64,000 nt of DNA from Spirochaetota bacterium (GTDB lineage: Bacteria > Spirochaetota > Spirochaetia > Treponematales > UBA12059): assembly GCA_022703505.1 (NCBI GenBank), contig JAKLDN010000003.1:1-64000 (forward strand), read 5' to 3'. The notes under the pieces were generated by a model. The model was given only the letters and a program-made list of their open reading frames with translations. It ran no database searches and was not told the DNA's origin. Position 1 is the stretch's first letter. Each line of letters starts with the position of its first letter. This document shows positions 42,335-51,928 of the stretch, in pieces. The position numbers were made by a program, and so were the translations under genes.

Positions 42335-42414
42335 ATATCGAAAATTCGTCCGATCTACTAAACAGGGTTTTCGGTGTTCGGAAACCGAGGTTTGCGGGGA
42401 ACTAGGAGAGCGGA

Positions 42415-42834
42415 ATGTTCGAGGGTAACGCGTTCGGAAAGACGGTGGATCTCCTCCAGCGGTCCATGGACGTGGCGCTCCTGCGCCGGGACGTGATCGC
42501 GGACAACATGGCCAACTCGGAGGTGCCCAACTTCAAGCGCTCGGACGTCAACTTCGAGGCGGCCCTGAAGCGGGCCCTGGAATCCGAGCAGGTGAAGCCC
42601 GTCCTGGACCTGGCCGTCACGGACGAGCGCCACATGCCGCTCTGGCGCGCCAAGGATTACCGGACCGTGGAGCCCCGGCGAGTCCTGGACTACCTGTCCA
42701 CGTCCAAGAACAACGGTAACAACGTGGATCCCGAGCAGGAGCTCATGGCCTCCCTGCAGAACCAGCTGATGTACACCCTGATGGCCCAGGCCGTGAACTT
42801 CGAGTTCCAGCAGGTCAACCTGGTGTTGAGATGA
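42415..42834 (+). CDS. flgB: Flagellar basal-body rod protein FlgB
   Basis: 139 residues, typical of FlgB. The N-terminal LLRRDVIADNMANSEVPNFKR motif and C-terminal MAQAVNFEFQQVNLVLR define a proximal rod subunit. ATG 42415 follows CTAGGAGAG. First gene of a run extending to flhA. Confidence 0.95.
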   Translation: MFEGNAFGKTVDLLQRSMDVALLRRDVIADNMANSEVPNFKRSDVNFEAALKRALESEQVKPVLDLAVTDERHMPLWRAKDYRTVEPRRVLDYLSTSKNNGNNVDPEQELMASLQNQLMYTLMAQAVNFEFQQVNLVLR

Positions 42835-42857
42835 TGAAAGGAAACAGGAGATAGCGT

Positions 42858-43316
42858 ATGGGTCTGTTCAGTTCGATCAACATAGCCGCCACGGGGATGT
42901 CCGCGGAGCGCCTCCGCTCCGACGTCATCGCGGACAACATCGCCAACGCCTCCACGACCCGCACCCCCGAGGGCGGGCCCTTCCGGCGCAGCCGGGTGGT
43001 CCTGCGTCCCCGGGTGGACCAGCCCTACTTCCGCCTGCCCTTCCTGCCCAAGCAATGGGACAACGGGGTGGGCCGGGGGGTCCGGGTGTCGGAAGTGCAG
43101 AAGGACCAGTCCTCGCCGACCCGCCTGGTCTACGATCCGACCCATCCGGACGCCATCCAGAGCGGACCCCGGGCGGGGTACGTGGAGTATTCCAACGTGA
43201 ACATCGTGACGGAGATGGTGGACCTCATCGCCGCCTCCCGCGCCTACGAGGCCAACTCGGCCATCATTAACGGATCCAAGTCCATGTTCCTGAAAGCCCT
43301 GGAGATCGGGAGGTAG
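42858..43316 (+). CDS. flgC: Flagellar basal-body rod protein FlgC
   Basis: 152 residues. The conserved N-terminus (INIAATGMSAERLRSDVI) and C-terminus (EMVDLIAASRAYEANSA) are typical of axial rod proteins, with the NANIST-like INNA segment replaced by NIANASTTRTPEGG. Lies 23 bases after flgB; ribosome-binding site AAACAGGAG. Confidence 0.95.
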   Translation: MGLFSSINIAATGMSAERLRSDVIADNIANASTTRTPEGGPFRRSRVVLRPRVDQPYFRLPFLPKQWDNGVGRGVRVSEVQKDQSSPTRLVYDPTHPDAIQSGPRAGYVEYSNVNIVTEMVDLIAASRAYEANSAIINGSKSMFLKALEIGR

Positions 43317-43319
43317 TGA

Positions 43320-43661
43320 ATGGCGGTGAACAATCTTCTGCCCGTTGACATCGCGTCCGGCGACCTCATCCGGCTGGCCCGGACGAGCCCGCTCCATTAC
43401 ACCTCCTCGGGACAGCTCGGGAACGGCGCCGCCGCCAAGGGGCCCTCCTTCGAGGACGCCCTGCTCAAGGCCATGGACGGGGTGAACGCCTACCAGACGG
43501 AGAACACCTCCCTGGTCCAGCAGATGCTCGTCGATCCCGATTCCGTGGATGCCCACGACGTGACCCTGGCCATGAGCCGGGCCAACATGTCGTTGAACAT
43601 AGCCCGAACCGTCCTGGACCGGGTGGTCCGGGCCTGGAGGGATTTGATAAATACGAGGTGA
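43320..43661 (+). CDS. fliE: Flagellar hook-basal body complex protein FliE
   Basis: 113 residues. FSFEDALLKAMDGVNAYQ and the C-terminal SRANMSLNIARTVLDRVVRAW are the FliE signatures; it joins the MS ring to the rod. Begins three bases after flgC. Its stop codon TGA is part of the first GTGAAT of a minisatellite. Confidence 0.93.
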   Translation: MAVNNLLPVDIASGDLIRLARTSPLHYTSSGQLGNGAAAKGPSFEDALLKAMDGVNAYQTENTSLVQQMLVDPDSVDAHDVTLAMSRANMSLNIARTVLDRVVRAWRDLINTR

Positions 43662-43778
43662 ATGGGTGAACGGGTGAAGGGGTGAATAGGGGGACGATAA
43701 AGCAGGCGCGAGACCCGGTTTGGTGAAGCGCATCCGAGTTGATGCCCCCGATTCACTGTTTACTATTCACTATTCACG
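43658..43778. repeat. Dispersed minisatellite locus 5
   Basis: Left arm GTGAATGGGTGAACGGGTGAAGGGGTGAATAG overlaps the fliE stop; about 55 bases of unique sequence follow; right arm (43751-43778) has ATTCACTG, TATTCACT and ATTCACG in inverse orientation. It separates fliE from fliF by 147 bases. A readable mRNA hairpin would reduce the fliE-fliF read-through. Confidence 0.8.
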
Positions 43779-43808
43779 TTTTTCGTTCATCTAACTTGGG
43801 AGGGGAAC

Positions 43809-45515
43809 ATGAACGAATGGATGAAGAAATTCTTCGAACAGCTCAAGACCTTGTGGTCCAAGTGGACCCTGGTCCAGAAACTCATCCTCGCGGGCATCGT
43901 GCTGGCCGCGGTCGCGGGGACCGTGCTCCTCTTCCGGGTTTCCAGCGCGCCCACGATGGTGCGGCTCATCTCCACGCCCATCCGGTCGGACGACGAGCTC
44001 CGGCTCATCACCAGCCGCCTGGACGAGGAGCGCATACCCTTCGAGGTCGGGGAGGGGAACGTCCTGTACGTGAAGGACGAGAAGACGCGGGCCCAGGCCA
44101 ACGCGGTCCTGCTCCGGGAGGACCTGATCCCCAAGGGCACGGATCCCTGGTCGGTCTTCGCCATCGACCGGTTCACGGTCACGGACTTCGAGCGGAACGT
44201 CAACCTCCGCAGGGCGGTCGTCCAGGAGGTCCGGCGGCACATCGAGAGCCTCGGGGACGTGGACAAGGCCAACGTGGTGATCGAGATCCCGGAAAAGGAG
44301 CTCTTCACCGAGGACCAGAATCCCGTGACCGCCAGCGTCATCCTCTATCCCAAGCCGGGCAGCGACATCACGGCCAACCGCAAGAAGCTGGAGGGTGTCC
44401 AGAAGATCATCCAGTTCGCCGTGGGGGGACTGGCGCCGGAGAACATCGTCATCACGGACCAGAACGGGGTCGTGCTGAACGACTTTTCGAGCCTCGCGGA
44501 CTTCGACCGGCTGGAGCGGACCAAGCGGGAGCAGCAGCTCATCCAGCGCTTGGAGACCCAGTACCGCGCCGCGGTGCTCCGGGCCCTCCAGCAGATCTAC
44601 ACCGAGGACCGGGTCCGGGACCTGAACATCAAGATCGACATGGACATGAGCAAGAAGTCCGTGCAGACCAAGGAATTCCTGCCCTTCACCCTGCGCCCGG
44701 ACAACCCGACCACCCCCTACGACGATTCCGAGATCGTCCCCTCGGTGACCCGGTCCACCAGCGAGACGCGGTACGAGTACCAGGGCACGGGCTTCAACCC
44801 CGAGGGACCCGCGGGGGCCGAGGGACAGACCGCCCCGGCCTACAAGGACCTCCAGAACATGGTGGGCAAGGCGACCCAGACCCAGACCCTCCGGAACGAG
44901 GAGATCAACGAGCGGAACACCGAGGAGGACCGGTCGCCCAGCATTGACCGGGTCACGATCTCCGTGAACATCGACGGGATGTGGACCCGCAAGATCGACG
45001 ACAAGGGCCGGCCGGTGCTGAGGCCCGACGGCGGGATCGAGCGGGAATACGAGCCCGTGCCCTCCGCGGAGTTGAAGGCCGCGGAGGCCCTGATCCAGAA
45101 CGCCGTCGGGTACGATCGCGCCCGGGGCGACTCGGTCACGGTCCAGAACATCCGCTTCGACCGCACCGCCCAGTTCCGCTCGGAGGACGAGGAATTCCTC
45201 CGGCGGCAGCAGGTCAGCCAGATCATCCTATTTAGCCTGATAGGACTGGCCGTTCTCATGGTATCCTTCATAGTGTTCCGTCTGGTCTCCCGGGAGCTCG
45301 AACGGCGCAGGAGGCTGGCGGAGGAAAAGCGCGCCCTGGAGGCCCAGATGCTCCGGGAGAACGCCATACGTCAGGCGGAGGAGCAGAGCATCGAGGTGTC
45401 CATGTCCGTGGAGGAGCGCAAGCGCCTGGAACTCCAGGAGCACGCGATCAACATGGCCAAGGAGCACCCCGAGGACGTGGCCCAGCTCATCCGGACCTGG
45501 CTGAGGGAGGAGTAA
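43809..45515 (+). CDS. fliF: Flagellar MS-ring protein FliF
   Basis: 568 residues. Two membrane segments (about 24-42 and 470-490) bracket the periplasmic ring-building domains; the C-terminal cytoplasmic tail (EERKRLELQEHAINMAKEHP) binds FliG. FEVGEGNVLYVKDE and VIEIPEKELFTEDQNPVTASV match the ring motifs. GGGAGGGG precedes ATG 43809. Confidence 0.96.
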   Translation: MNEWMKKFFEQLKTLWSKWTLVQKLILAGIVLAAVAGTVLLFRVSSAPTMVRLISTPIRSDDELRLITSRLDEERIPFEVGEGNVLYVKDEKTRAQANAVLLREDLIPKGTDPWSVFAIDRFTVTDFERNVNLRRAVVQEVRRHIESLGDVDKANVVIEIPEKELFTEDQNPVTASVILYPKPGSDITANRKKLEGVQKIIQFAVGGLAPENIVITDQNGVVLNDFSSLADFDRLERTKREQQLIQRLETQYRAAVLRALQQIYTEDRVRDLNIKIDMDMSKKSVQTKEFLPFTLRPDNPTTPYDDSEIVPSVTRSTSETRYEYQGTGFNPEGPAGAEGQTAPAYKDLQNMVGKATQTQTLRNEEINERNTEEDRSPSIDRVTISVNIDGMWTRKIDDKGRPVLRPDGGIEREYEPVPSAELKAAEALIQNAVGYDRARGDSVTVQNIRFDRTAQFRSEDEEFLRRQQVSQIILFSLIGLAVLMVSFIVFRLVSRELERRRRLAEEKRALEAQMLRENAIRQAEEQSIEVSMSVEERKRLELQEHAINMAKEHPEDVAQLIRTWLREE

Positions 45516-45518
45516 GCC

Positions 45519-46628
45519 ATGGCCGCCCAAGCCCAAGCTCAAGCGCAGCCCCAGCCTCGCGGCAGGGGAGGGCAGTCCGGACCCGCCGCGGGAGGGGCGC
45601 CCGCCCCGGCCAAGAAGGCGATGAAGGTCAAGGACATGAACGGCCGGCAGAAGGCCGCGATCTTCCTGGTCACCCTGGGCAGCGAGATCTCCGCGGAGAT
45701 CTTCAAGCACCTGCGGGAGGACGAGATCGAGACCCTGACCTTCGAGATCGCCCGGCTGGATACGGTGGAACCGGAGCAGAAGGACCAGGTCCTCATGGAG
45801 TTCCAGGAGCTCATGATGGCCTCGGAGTTCATCTCCTCGGGCGGCATCGACTACGCCCGGGAACTTCTGGAAAAGGCCCTGGGCTCCCAGAAGGCCATCG
45901 ACATCATCAACCGGCTGACCAGCTCCCTGCAGGTGCGGCCCTTCGATTTCATCCGCAGGACGGATCCTGCCCACCTCCTGAACTTCATCCAGCAGGAGCA
46001 TCCCCAGACCATAGCCCTGATCCTGGCGTACCTGGAGCCCAGCAAGGCGGGGTACATCCTCCAGAAACTGCATCCGGATTTCCAGTCCGACGTGGCCCGG
46101 CGCATCGCCACCATGGACCGCACGAGCCCGGAGACCCTCCGCGAGGTGGAGCGCGTGCTGGAGAAGAAGCTCTCCACCCTGTCCAGCGAGGATTTCACCG
46201 CCGCCGGCGGCGTGGACTCGATCGTCGAGATCCTGAACCTGGTGGACCGCACCACGGAGAAGGGGATCATCGAGAGCCTGGAGGAGGAGAACCCCGAGCT
46301 CGCGGAAGAGATCAAGAAGAAGATGTTCGTGTTCGAGGACATCGTCCTTCTGGACGACCGGTCCATACAGAAGGTCCTGCGCGAGGTGGACGGACAGGAA
46401 CTGGCCAAGGCCCTCAAGGGCGTGGACCAGGAGGTCCAGGAGAAGATCTTCAAGAACATGTCCAAGCGGGCCGCGACGATGCTCAAGGAGGACATGGAGT
46501 ACATGGGTCCCGTCCGGCTCAAGGACGTGGAGGAAGCCCAGCAGAAGATCGTATCCATCATCCGCCACCTCGAGGAAACCGGCGACATCGTCATCTCCCG
46601 CGGAGAGGGCGACGAGCTGGTGCAGTAA
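45519..46628 (+). CDS. fliG: Flagellar motor switch protein FliG
   Basis: 369 residues. Rotor component interacting with MotA and FliM. N-, middle and C-terminal ARM-type domains are visible (VKDMNGRQKAAIFLVTLG; EHPQTIALILAYL with the EHPQ motif; C-terminal FEDIVLLDDRSIQKVLREVD containing the charged helix). The N-terminus carries a ~40-residue extension rich in Ala/Gln/Pro/Arg that E. coli FliG lacks. Three bases after fliF. Confidence 0.95.
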   Translation: MAAQAQAQAQPQPRGRGGQSGPAAGGAPAPAKKAMKVKDMNGRQKAAIFLVTLGSEISAEIFKHLREDEIETLTFEIARLDTVEPEQKDQVLMEFQELMMASEFISSGGIDYARELLEKALGSQKAIDIINRLTSSLQVRPFDFIRRTDPAHLLNFIQQEHPQTIALILAYLEPSKAGYILQKLHPDFQSDVARRIATMDRTSPETLREVERVLEKKLSTLSSEDFTAAGGVDSIVEILNLVDRTTEKGIIESLEEENPELAEEIKKKMFVFEDIVLLDDRSIQKVLREVDGQELAKALKGVDQEVQEKIFKNMSKRAATMLKEDMEYMGPVRLKDVEEAQQKIVSIIRHLEETGDIVISRGEGDELVQ

Positions 46629-46640
46629 GGAAGGTCGACC

Positions 46641-47567
46641 ATGGCGAAAACCGTCTTCCGTCCCCAGGAGATCGTGCCCCTCACCTCCAAGTACGTGCTG
46701 GACGGCCCGGATTCGGGCGCCGCCCAGGAAGCGGGGGGCGCCGTGGAGGCCCTGCCCCTGGATGAGTACATGGGTCCCACCGCGGACGATCTGCGCCGGG
46801 AGGCCGAGGCGTTCAAGGCGAACTGGGACAAGGAGCGGGAGACGATGGTCGCCTCCGCCCGGGCGGAGGCGGACGCGATCATACAGAAGGCGGAGGCCGC
46901 CGCCTTCGACGAGGTGAAGCGCCGGACGGACCAGGCCCAGAAGCTGAAGACCAGGGCGGAGGAGGAGGCCACCGCGGCCGTGGAGGCCGCGGAAGCCCGG
47001 ATCCGGGAGCTGGAAACCCAGGCCAAGGAGCGCATCGATTCCGTCCACAAGGACGCGTTCCGCAAGGGCTTCGACGAGGGACGGGAATCCGGCTACAAGG
47101 AAGGGAAGGCGGAGGTGGAACGCCTCACCGGCCGCCTGCACGCCGTCATCGAGCGGGCCCTGGACAAGCGCGGGGAGATCCTGGAGAAGACCGAGGCCGA
47201 GATCGTGGAGCTGGTGCTCCTGGTGGCCAAGAAGGTCGTCAAGGTCATCTCGGAGAACCAGAAGAACGTGGTCGTCCAGAACATCGTCCAGGCCCTGCGC
47301 AAGCTCCGGACCCGGAGCGAAGTCACGATCCGGGTGAACCTGGCGGACCTCCAGCTCGCGTCCGAGCACGCCAAGGACTTCGTGGCCATGGCCGAGAACG
47401 CCAAGCACATCCAGATCGTGGAGGACACGACCATCGACCGGGGCGGCTGCATCATAGAGACGGACTTCGGGGAGATCGACGCGCGCATCTCCAGCCAGCT
47501 GCACGAGTTGGAGGAGAAGATCCTGGACATCTCCCCGATCAAGGCCCGCGGGAAGCCGACGGCCTAG
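46641..47567 (+). CDS. fliH: Flagellar assembly protein FliH
   Basis: 308 residues. Long predicted coiled coil (about 50-145, Ala/Glu-rich), then a globular C-terminal part (EIVELVLLVAKKVVKVIS and DRGGCIIETDFGEIDARI) that matches FliH/YscL. It regulates the FliI ATPase. Longer than E. coli FliH (228). Begins 13 bases after fliG. Confidence 0.88.
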   Translation: MAKTVFRPQEIVPLTSKYVLDGPDSGAAQEAGGAVEALPLDEYMGPTADDLRREAEAFKANWDKERETMVASARAEADAIIQKAEAAAFDEVKRRTDQAQKLKTRAEEEATAAVEAAEARIRELETQAKERIDSVHKDAFRKGFDEGRESGYKEGKAEVERLTGRLHAVIERALDKRGEILEKTEAEIVELVLLVAKKVVKVISENQKNVVVQNIVQALRKLRTRSEVTIRVNLADLQLASEHAKDFVAMAENAKHIQIVEDTTIDRGGCIIETDFGEIDARISSQLHELEEKILDISPIKARGKPTA

Positions 47568-47577
47568 GGCGGGGATC

Positions 47578-48999
47578 ATGGAAAACCTTTCGAAGTACCT
47601 TTCCGTCGTGGATCGGACGGATCCGATCAAGTACACGGGCCGGGTGACCAAGGTCCAGGGACTCCTGGTGGAGTCCCACGGTCCCCGGGCCGTGATCGGG
47701 GAGGTCTGCAAGATCCTCATCCCCAAGACGGACCGGGCCGCCTTCGCGGAGGTGGTGGGCCTTCGGGGCGAGGCCGTCCAGCTCATGTCCTATTCGAACC
47801 TGGACGGCATCGAGGCGGGCTGCGCGGTGGTCGCCACGGGGGACCTCCTGTACGTGCCCGTCTCCAAGAAACTCCTGGGGCGGGTGCTCGATTCCATGGG
47901 AAGGCCCGTGGACGGCAAGGGGGACATCGTCTCCGACCAGTTCTATCCCGCCGTCGCCCAGCCCCCGGATCCCCTGACCCGCAGGCGGATCACCCGGCGC
48001 ATCGTGACCGGGGTCCGCTCCGTGGACGGCCTTCTGCCCCTGGGCAAGGGGCAGCGGATCGGGATCTTCGCGGGCTCCGGAGTCGGAAAGTCCACCATCC
48101 TGGGCATGGTCGCCCGGAACACCAACGCGGACGTGAACGTCATCGCCCTGATCGGGGAGCGCGGCCGGGAAGTCCGGGAATTCCTCGAGAACGACCTGGG
48201 GGAGGAAGGACTGGCCCGGTCCGTGGTGATCGTTTCCACCGGGGACACCCCGCCCCTTGCGCGCCTGCGGGGGGCCTACGTCGCGACCGCCGTCGCGGAG
48301 TACTTCCGGGACCAGGGGCTGGACGTCATGCTCCTCTTCGACTCGGTGACGCGGTTCGCCCGGGCCCAGCGGGAGATCGGGCTGGCCGTCGGGGAGCCCC
48401 CCACGACCCGGGGCTATACCCCCAGCGTCTTCGACTCCCTGCCGCGGCTCCTGGAACGGTCCGGCTCCTCCGACAAGGGCACGATCACGGGGATCTACAC
48501 GATCCTGGTGGACGGCGACGACATGGACGAGCCCATCTCCGACACGGTCCGGGGCATCCTGGACGGACACATCGTCCTGGAGCGGAGGCTGGCGGAACGG
48601 TACCAGTACCCCGCGGTGGGGGCCCTCAAGTCCATCTCCCGCCTGGCCAACGCAGTCACGGGCCCCGTGACCCAGAAGGCCATGGGGGTGGTCCGGAGGC
48701 TTCTGGCGACCTACGAGGAATCCGAGGACATGATCAACATCGGGGCCTACGTGAAAGGCACGAACCCCGCCATCGACGAGGCCATCGGCAAGCACGAGGC
48801 CATCCGGGAATTCCTCGTTCAGGGTATCACGGAGAAGGCCCCCATCACGGACACCCTGCGGAAGCTGGGGGATATCGCCGGAGTGGCCATACCCGCCTCG
48901 GAGATCTCCGAGTACGCTGATTCCGCACCGTCCCCGGTCCCGAAGGCCGTGAATACGGAAACCGCCTCGAACCAGGCCGAGGCCGGGACCGCGGTATGA
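47578..48999 (+). CDS. fliI: Flagellum-specific ATPase FliI
   Basis: 473 residues. F1-beta-like ATPase energising export: Walker A GSGVGKST (166-173), DVMLLFDSVTRFARAQREI Walker B, and LARLRGAYVATAVAE. The C-terminus has a short extra tail (PKAVNTETASNQAEAG). ATG 47578, ten bases after fliH, with GGCGGGG. Confidence 0.96.
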   Translation: MENLSKYLSVVDRTDPIKYTGRVTKVQGLLVESHGPRAVIGEVCKILIPKTDRAAFAEVVGLRGEAVQLMSYSNLDGIEAGCAVVATGDLLYVPVSKKLLGRVLDSMGRPVDGKGDIVSDQFYPAVAQPPDPLTRRRITRRIVTGVRSVDGLLPLGKGQRIGIFAGSGVGKSTILGMVARNTNADVNVIALIGERGREVREFLENDLGEEGLARSVVIVSTGDTPPLARLRGAYVATAVAEYFRDQGLDVMLLFDSVTRFARAQREIGLAVGEPPTTRGYTPSVFDSLPRLLERSGSSDKGTITGIYTILVDGDDMDEPISDTVRGILDGHIVLERRLAERYQYPAVGALKSISRLANAVTGPVTQKAMGVVRRLLATYEESEDMINIGAYVKGTNPAIDEAIGKHEAIREFLVQGITEKAPITDTLRKLGDIAGVAIPASEISEYADSAPSPVPKAVNTETASNQAEAGTAV

Positions 49000-49436
49000 A
49001 GCGATTCCGGTTCCGGCTGGAAAAGGTCCTGGAGGTGCGGCAGTACTACGAGCGGATCGCGGAGATGAAACTGGCGGCCGCGGCGGGGAAGTGCGCCCTC
49101 CTGGAACGGAATCTCGCGGAGAACGCCCGGGCCACCCGGGAGGCGGCGCGCCAGAGGTTCGGCGCCGGCCGGGAACTGCCCGACATGCGGACCGTGGAGC
49201 TGTACGCCCTCCGTCTCGCGGCCGAACGGGAACGCACCCTCAAGGCTCTGGCGTTCGCGGAGGCGGATCGCGAGAAGGCCCGCCAGGGTTACGTGGCGGC
49301 CAGCCGGGAAACCAAGCTCATAACCAAGTTGCGGGAGAGAGGCGAAGCGGAGTACTATCGCAGCGCCGTCCGGGAAGAGGTGAAGACCCTGGATGACCTT
49401 TCCCGGGCCGGCAAGAATATCGGACGAGATGAGTAA
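48996..49436 (+). CDS. fliJ: Flagellar export chaperone FliJ
   Basis: 146 residues, basic and almost entirely coiled coil (FRFRLEKVLEVRQYYERIAEM at the N-terminus). FliJ links the ATPase ring to FlhA. Overlaps fliI by four bases (ATGA). Family sequences are weakly conserved; position is decisive. Confidence 0.85.
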   Translation: MKRFRFRLEKVLEVRQYYERIAEMKLAAAAGKCALLERNLAENARATREAARQRFGAGRELPDMRTVELYALRLAAERERTLKALAFAEADREKARQGYVAASRETKLITKLRERGEAEYYRSAVREEVKTLDDLSRAGKNIGRDE

Positions 49437-49453
49437 GGTATAGAGGTAGAACG

Positions 49454-50086
49454 ATGCCTGCTTTCGGGAAACCCCGCGTCCTGGGACGCATACTCGTGAT
49501 GTTGGCGATCATCCTGGCCCTGATCCTGGGAGGTCTCGTCTGGTTCGATTACCTGGGACTCCTGGACCTCAAGGACACCTTCGCCCCGGTCTATCGCCTT
49601 ATCGGCCTGCCCGCGCGGAGGCCCGGGGCCCTGCCCGCGGATTCCTTGACCCTCCTGGAGGACGAGCGGAACGCCAAGCTCTACGAGGCCCTGGACGCGG
49701 TTCGGGAGGAGCTCGACGCCCGGTCCGGTTCCCTGGACGAGAAGGAGGCGGAGATCTCCCGGATCGCCCAGGAACTGGAAGAACAGCGGAAAGCCCTGGA
49801 AGATCGAGAAAAATCGTTCAACCAAACCGTCGAGTCTATCGAGAATAGAAAGGCGAACGTCGACCAGAACGCCCGGTACCTGTCGGGGATGCCGCCCAAG
49901 AACGCCGTCGAGATCCTGAAGTCCATGGACGATCAGATGGTCATCGACGTGCTCCGGGCGGTGGAACGGCAGGCCCAGGAAGCGGGGCAGGATTCGGTGG
50001 TGGCCTACTGGCTGTCCCTCCTGCCCCCGGACCGATCCGCAGCTATCCAACGGAAGATGGCGTCGAAGCCCGAACCGCTCGACTGA
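49454..50086 (+). CDS. flbB: Periplasmic flagellar collar protein FlbB
   Basis: 210 residues. One N-terminal membrane segment (about 12-32), a coiled coil (about 70-130, EEQRKALEDREKSFNQTVES) and a C-terminal domain with PKNAVEILKSMDDQMVIDVL resembling the MgtE N domain. This is the layout of FlbB, described in Borrelia as the base of the spirochaete motor collar, and the gene follows fliJ there as well. No clear Shine-Dalgarno GGAGG but AGGTAG precedes ATG 49454. Confidence 0.8.
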   Translation: MPAFGKPRVLGRILVMLAIILALILGGLVWFDYLGLLDLKDTFAPVYRLIGLPARRPGALPADSLTLLEDERNAKLYEALDAVREELDARSGSLDEKEAEISRIAQELEEQRKALEDREKSFNQTVESIENRKANVDQNARYLSGMPPKNAVEILKSMDDQMVIDVLRAVERQAQEAGQDSVVAYWLSLLPPDRSAAIQRKMASKPEPLD

Positions 50087-50146
50087 TCTTCCGCAGCGCG
50101 GCGGCTCCGGTTCCGGCCGACGGAACGAAAGGAGAGCGCCGCGCCT

Positions 50147-51409
50147 ATGCAGGCAGCCTCTGTCAGTGTCAATCCCTCCTCCCAGGTCCCCCAGGCGGAA
50201 CGGATTCGAGTTCCGAATCCGGCGGATCCGGGCGGCAAGGCCCCGCACGGGGCGTCGTTCCTTGCGATCCTGGGCCGGAGCCTGCGCGGCATGGCCGGGG
50301 CGGAACAGGACGCGGCCCCGCGGAGGAATCCGAGATCGGGATTCCCCGAACGGCCGATGACGAACCGCGGCCAGGCCTCCGGCGTCGCCGCAGGAGCCGA
50401 CCGAAGGGCCGGGCGGTCCGGAGTATCCGCGGACAATCAAGTCCGGGCCGATGCCGTGAACGCCGTCCGCCCGGGCCCCGACGCCGCCGAGGCGGCCATG
50501 GCCGTGACGCCGAAGGATGCAAAGCCGGCTGCCGCGGCGAACCGATCCGGCCCGGAACAGCTCGGCCCCTCACCCGGAAAGAACAATGCGGACGCGGCGG
50601 AACTCCGCACGAAATCCAGGGAACGGAAGCAGGACCCGGCATCCCGGACGGAAGACTCCGCCGCGGCCGCGGCGGTGCCCGTCCCCAAACCCGCGGCCCG
50701 TGCCGCCGAGGCGCGGACGCCCGCGGAGGAACCGTCCGTGGACGGACCCGGAGCGGGCCGTCGCCGCGGCGACCGGAAGGACTTGAAAGTCTCCGTGGTG
50801 GACCTCCGGATTCGCCCGGAGAATCCGGAGGCCGAAGGGGGCGGGAAGTCCGGCGGAACCACGGAGGGGCCGTCCACGGTCCGGGAAACCGTCTCGGCGG
50901 GGGCCCGGCAGGCGGAAGCCCCGGTTCCGGCGGACCGCCCTTCGAACTCCAAACCCGCCCAGGGCACCGGCTTCTCGGACATCCTGGCAAGGCACATCGC
51001 GGACGCGGGAGCCCAGGACATCGTAAAGGCCGCCCACATTGTCCTTCGGGACGGGGATTCCGGATTGATCCGTCTCCGCCTGGAACCGGAATCCCTGGGG
51101 AGCGTCAAGATAGAGCTGAAAATGACCGAAAAGAATATCACGGGCCGGATCGTCGTCGAAACGGACGAGGCCCGGAACGCGTTCGAGAAGAGCCTTTCCG
51201 GCTTGCGGGACGCCTTCGCGGAAGGCGGCTTCGAGACCGCCAGCCTGGAGGTTTCCGTGGGAGGCGGCCAGGCCGAGGGTGGCGGGGATCCCGCGGATTC
51301 CGGCGACGGCCCCTTCTTCACGGAGAGGCTCCGGGATTTCGATCGATCCCTGCCGGCGGCGCCCGACGTCCTGTACGGTAAGGACGGAAGGGTGAACCTG
51401 TGGGCCTGA
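50147..51409 (+). CDS. fliK: Flagellar hook-length control protein FliK
   Basis: 420 residues. The N-terminal ~260 are Pro/Ala/Arg-rich and disordered, typical of a molecular ruler; the C-terminal domain (about 290-400) has LIRLRLEPESLGSVKIELKM and LSGLRDAFAEGGFETASLEV, the Flg_hook signature that switches export specificity. AAGGAGAG precedes ATG 50147. Confidence 0.85.
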   Translation: MQAASVSVNPSSQVPQAERIRVPNPADPGGKAPHGASFLAILGRSLRGMAGAEQDAAPRRNPRSGFPERPMTNRGQASGVAAGADRRAGRSGVSADNQVRADAVNAVRPGPDAAEAAMAVTPKDAKPAAAANRSGPEQLGPSPGKNNADAAELRTKSRERKQDPASRTEDSAAAAAVPVPKPAARAAEARTPAEEPSVDGPGAGRRRGDRKDLKVSVVDLRIRPENPEAEGGGKSGGTTEGPSTVRETVSAGARQAEAPVPADRPSNSKPAQGTGFSDILARHIADAGAQDIVKAAHIVLRDGDSGLIRLRLEPESLGSVKIELKMTEKNITGRIVVETDEARNAFEKSLSGLRDAFAEGGFETASLEVSVGGGQAEGGGDPADSGDGPFFTERLRDFDRSLPAAPDVLYGKDGRVNLWA

Positions 51410-51481
51410 CGGATCGGGAGCCGAGGGTCAATGCGGCCGATCGGCAGGTTTTGCGAGTCGTAGCATATGGAGGCCGATAGA

Positions 51482-51916
51482 ATGGATTTTTCCGCGATGA
51501 TGAATCCCGCCGAATTGAACAGGACCCAGTTCGATGTGGACGCCTTCAACAAGTCCCTGAACGGCGGCAAGGCCTTCAAGCCCACCCTGGACAAGGATGA
51601 TTTTCTGAAGATCCTGATCACCCAGCTGCAGCATCAGGACCCGACCAAACCCATGGAGGATAAGGAATTCATCGCCCAGATGGCCCAGTTCTCCTCCCTG
51701 GAGCAGATGACCAACATGGGGCGGGAATTCGCCAAGGTCGCGTCGGTGCTCCGGGTCGGGGAAGCCCAGGGCATGCTGGGGAAGAACGTGGAAATCGTGA
51801 ACGGGTCCTCCTCGGTCACCGGGACGGTCACGCAGGTGATGCGGGGGGATTTCCCCATGGTAATGGTGAACGGAACCTTCTACGACCTCGCTCAGGTCGA
51901 GAAGGTCATCGAGTAA
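51482..51916 (+). CDS. flgD: Hook assembly protein FlgD
   Basis: 144 residues from ATG 51482; an earlier ATG at 51467 is in frame but GGAGG (51470-51474) is positioned for 51482. LDKDDFLKILITQLQHQDPTKPMEDKEFIAQMAQF is the FlgD family core (positions 40-75), which caps the growing hook. C-terminal TudorlFn-like domain is reduced to VMRGDFPMVMVNGTFY, so the protein is at the short end of the family. Confidence 0.9.
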   Translation: MDFSAMMNPAELNRTQFDVDAFNKSLNGGKAFKPTLDKDDFLKILITQLQHQDPTKPMEDKEFIAQMAQFSSLEQMTNMGREFAKVASVLRVGEAQGMLGKNVEIVNGSSSVTGTVTQVMRGDFPMVMVNGTFYDLAQVEKVIE

Positions 51917-51928
51917 GGAGGCCTCTCC

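Noticed and set aside
42334-42414. Promoter of the flgB run
   Set aside because: TACTAA and several T-rich hexamers are present but none has a matching -35 at 16-18 bp, and a sigma-28 match is poor.
45228-47786. An 852-codon minus-strand open frame opposite fliG-fliH
   Set aside because: Antisense shadow of three conserved flagellar genes.
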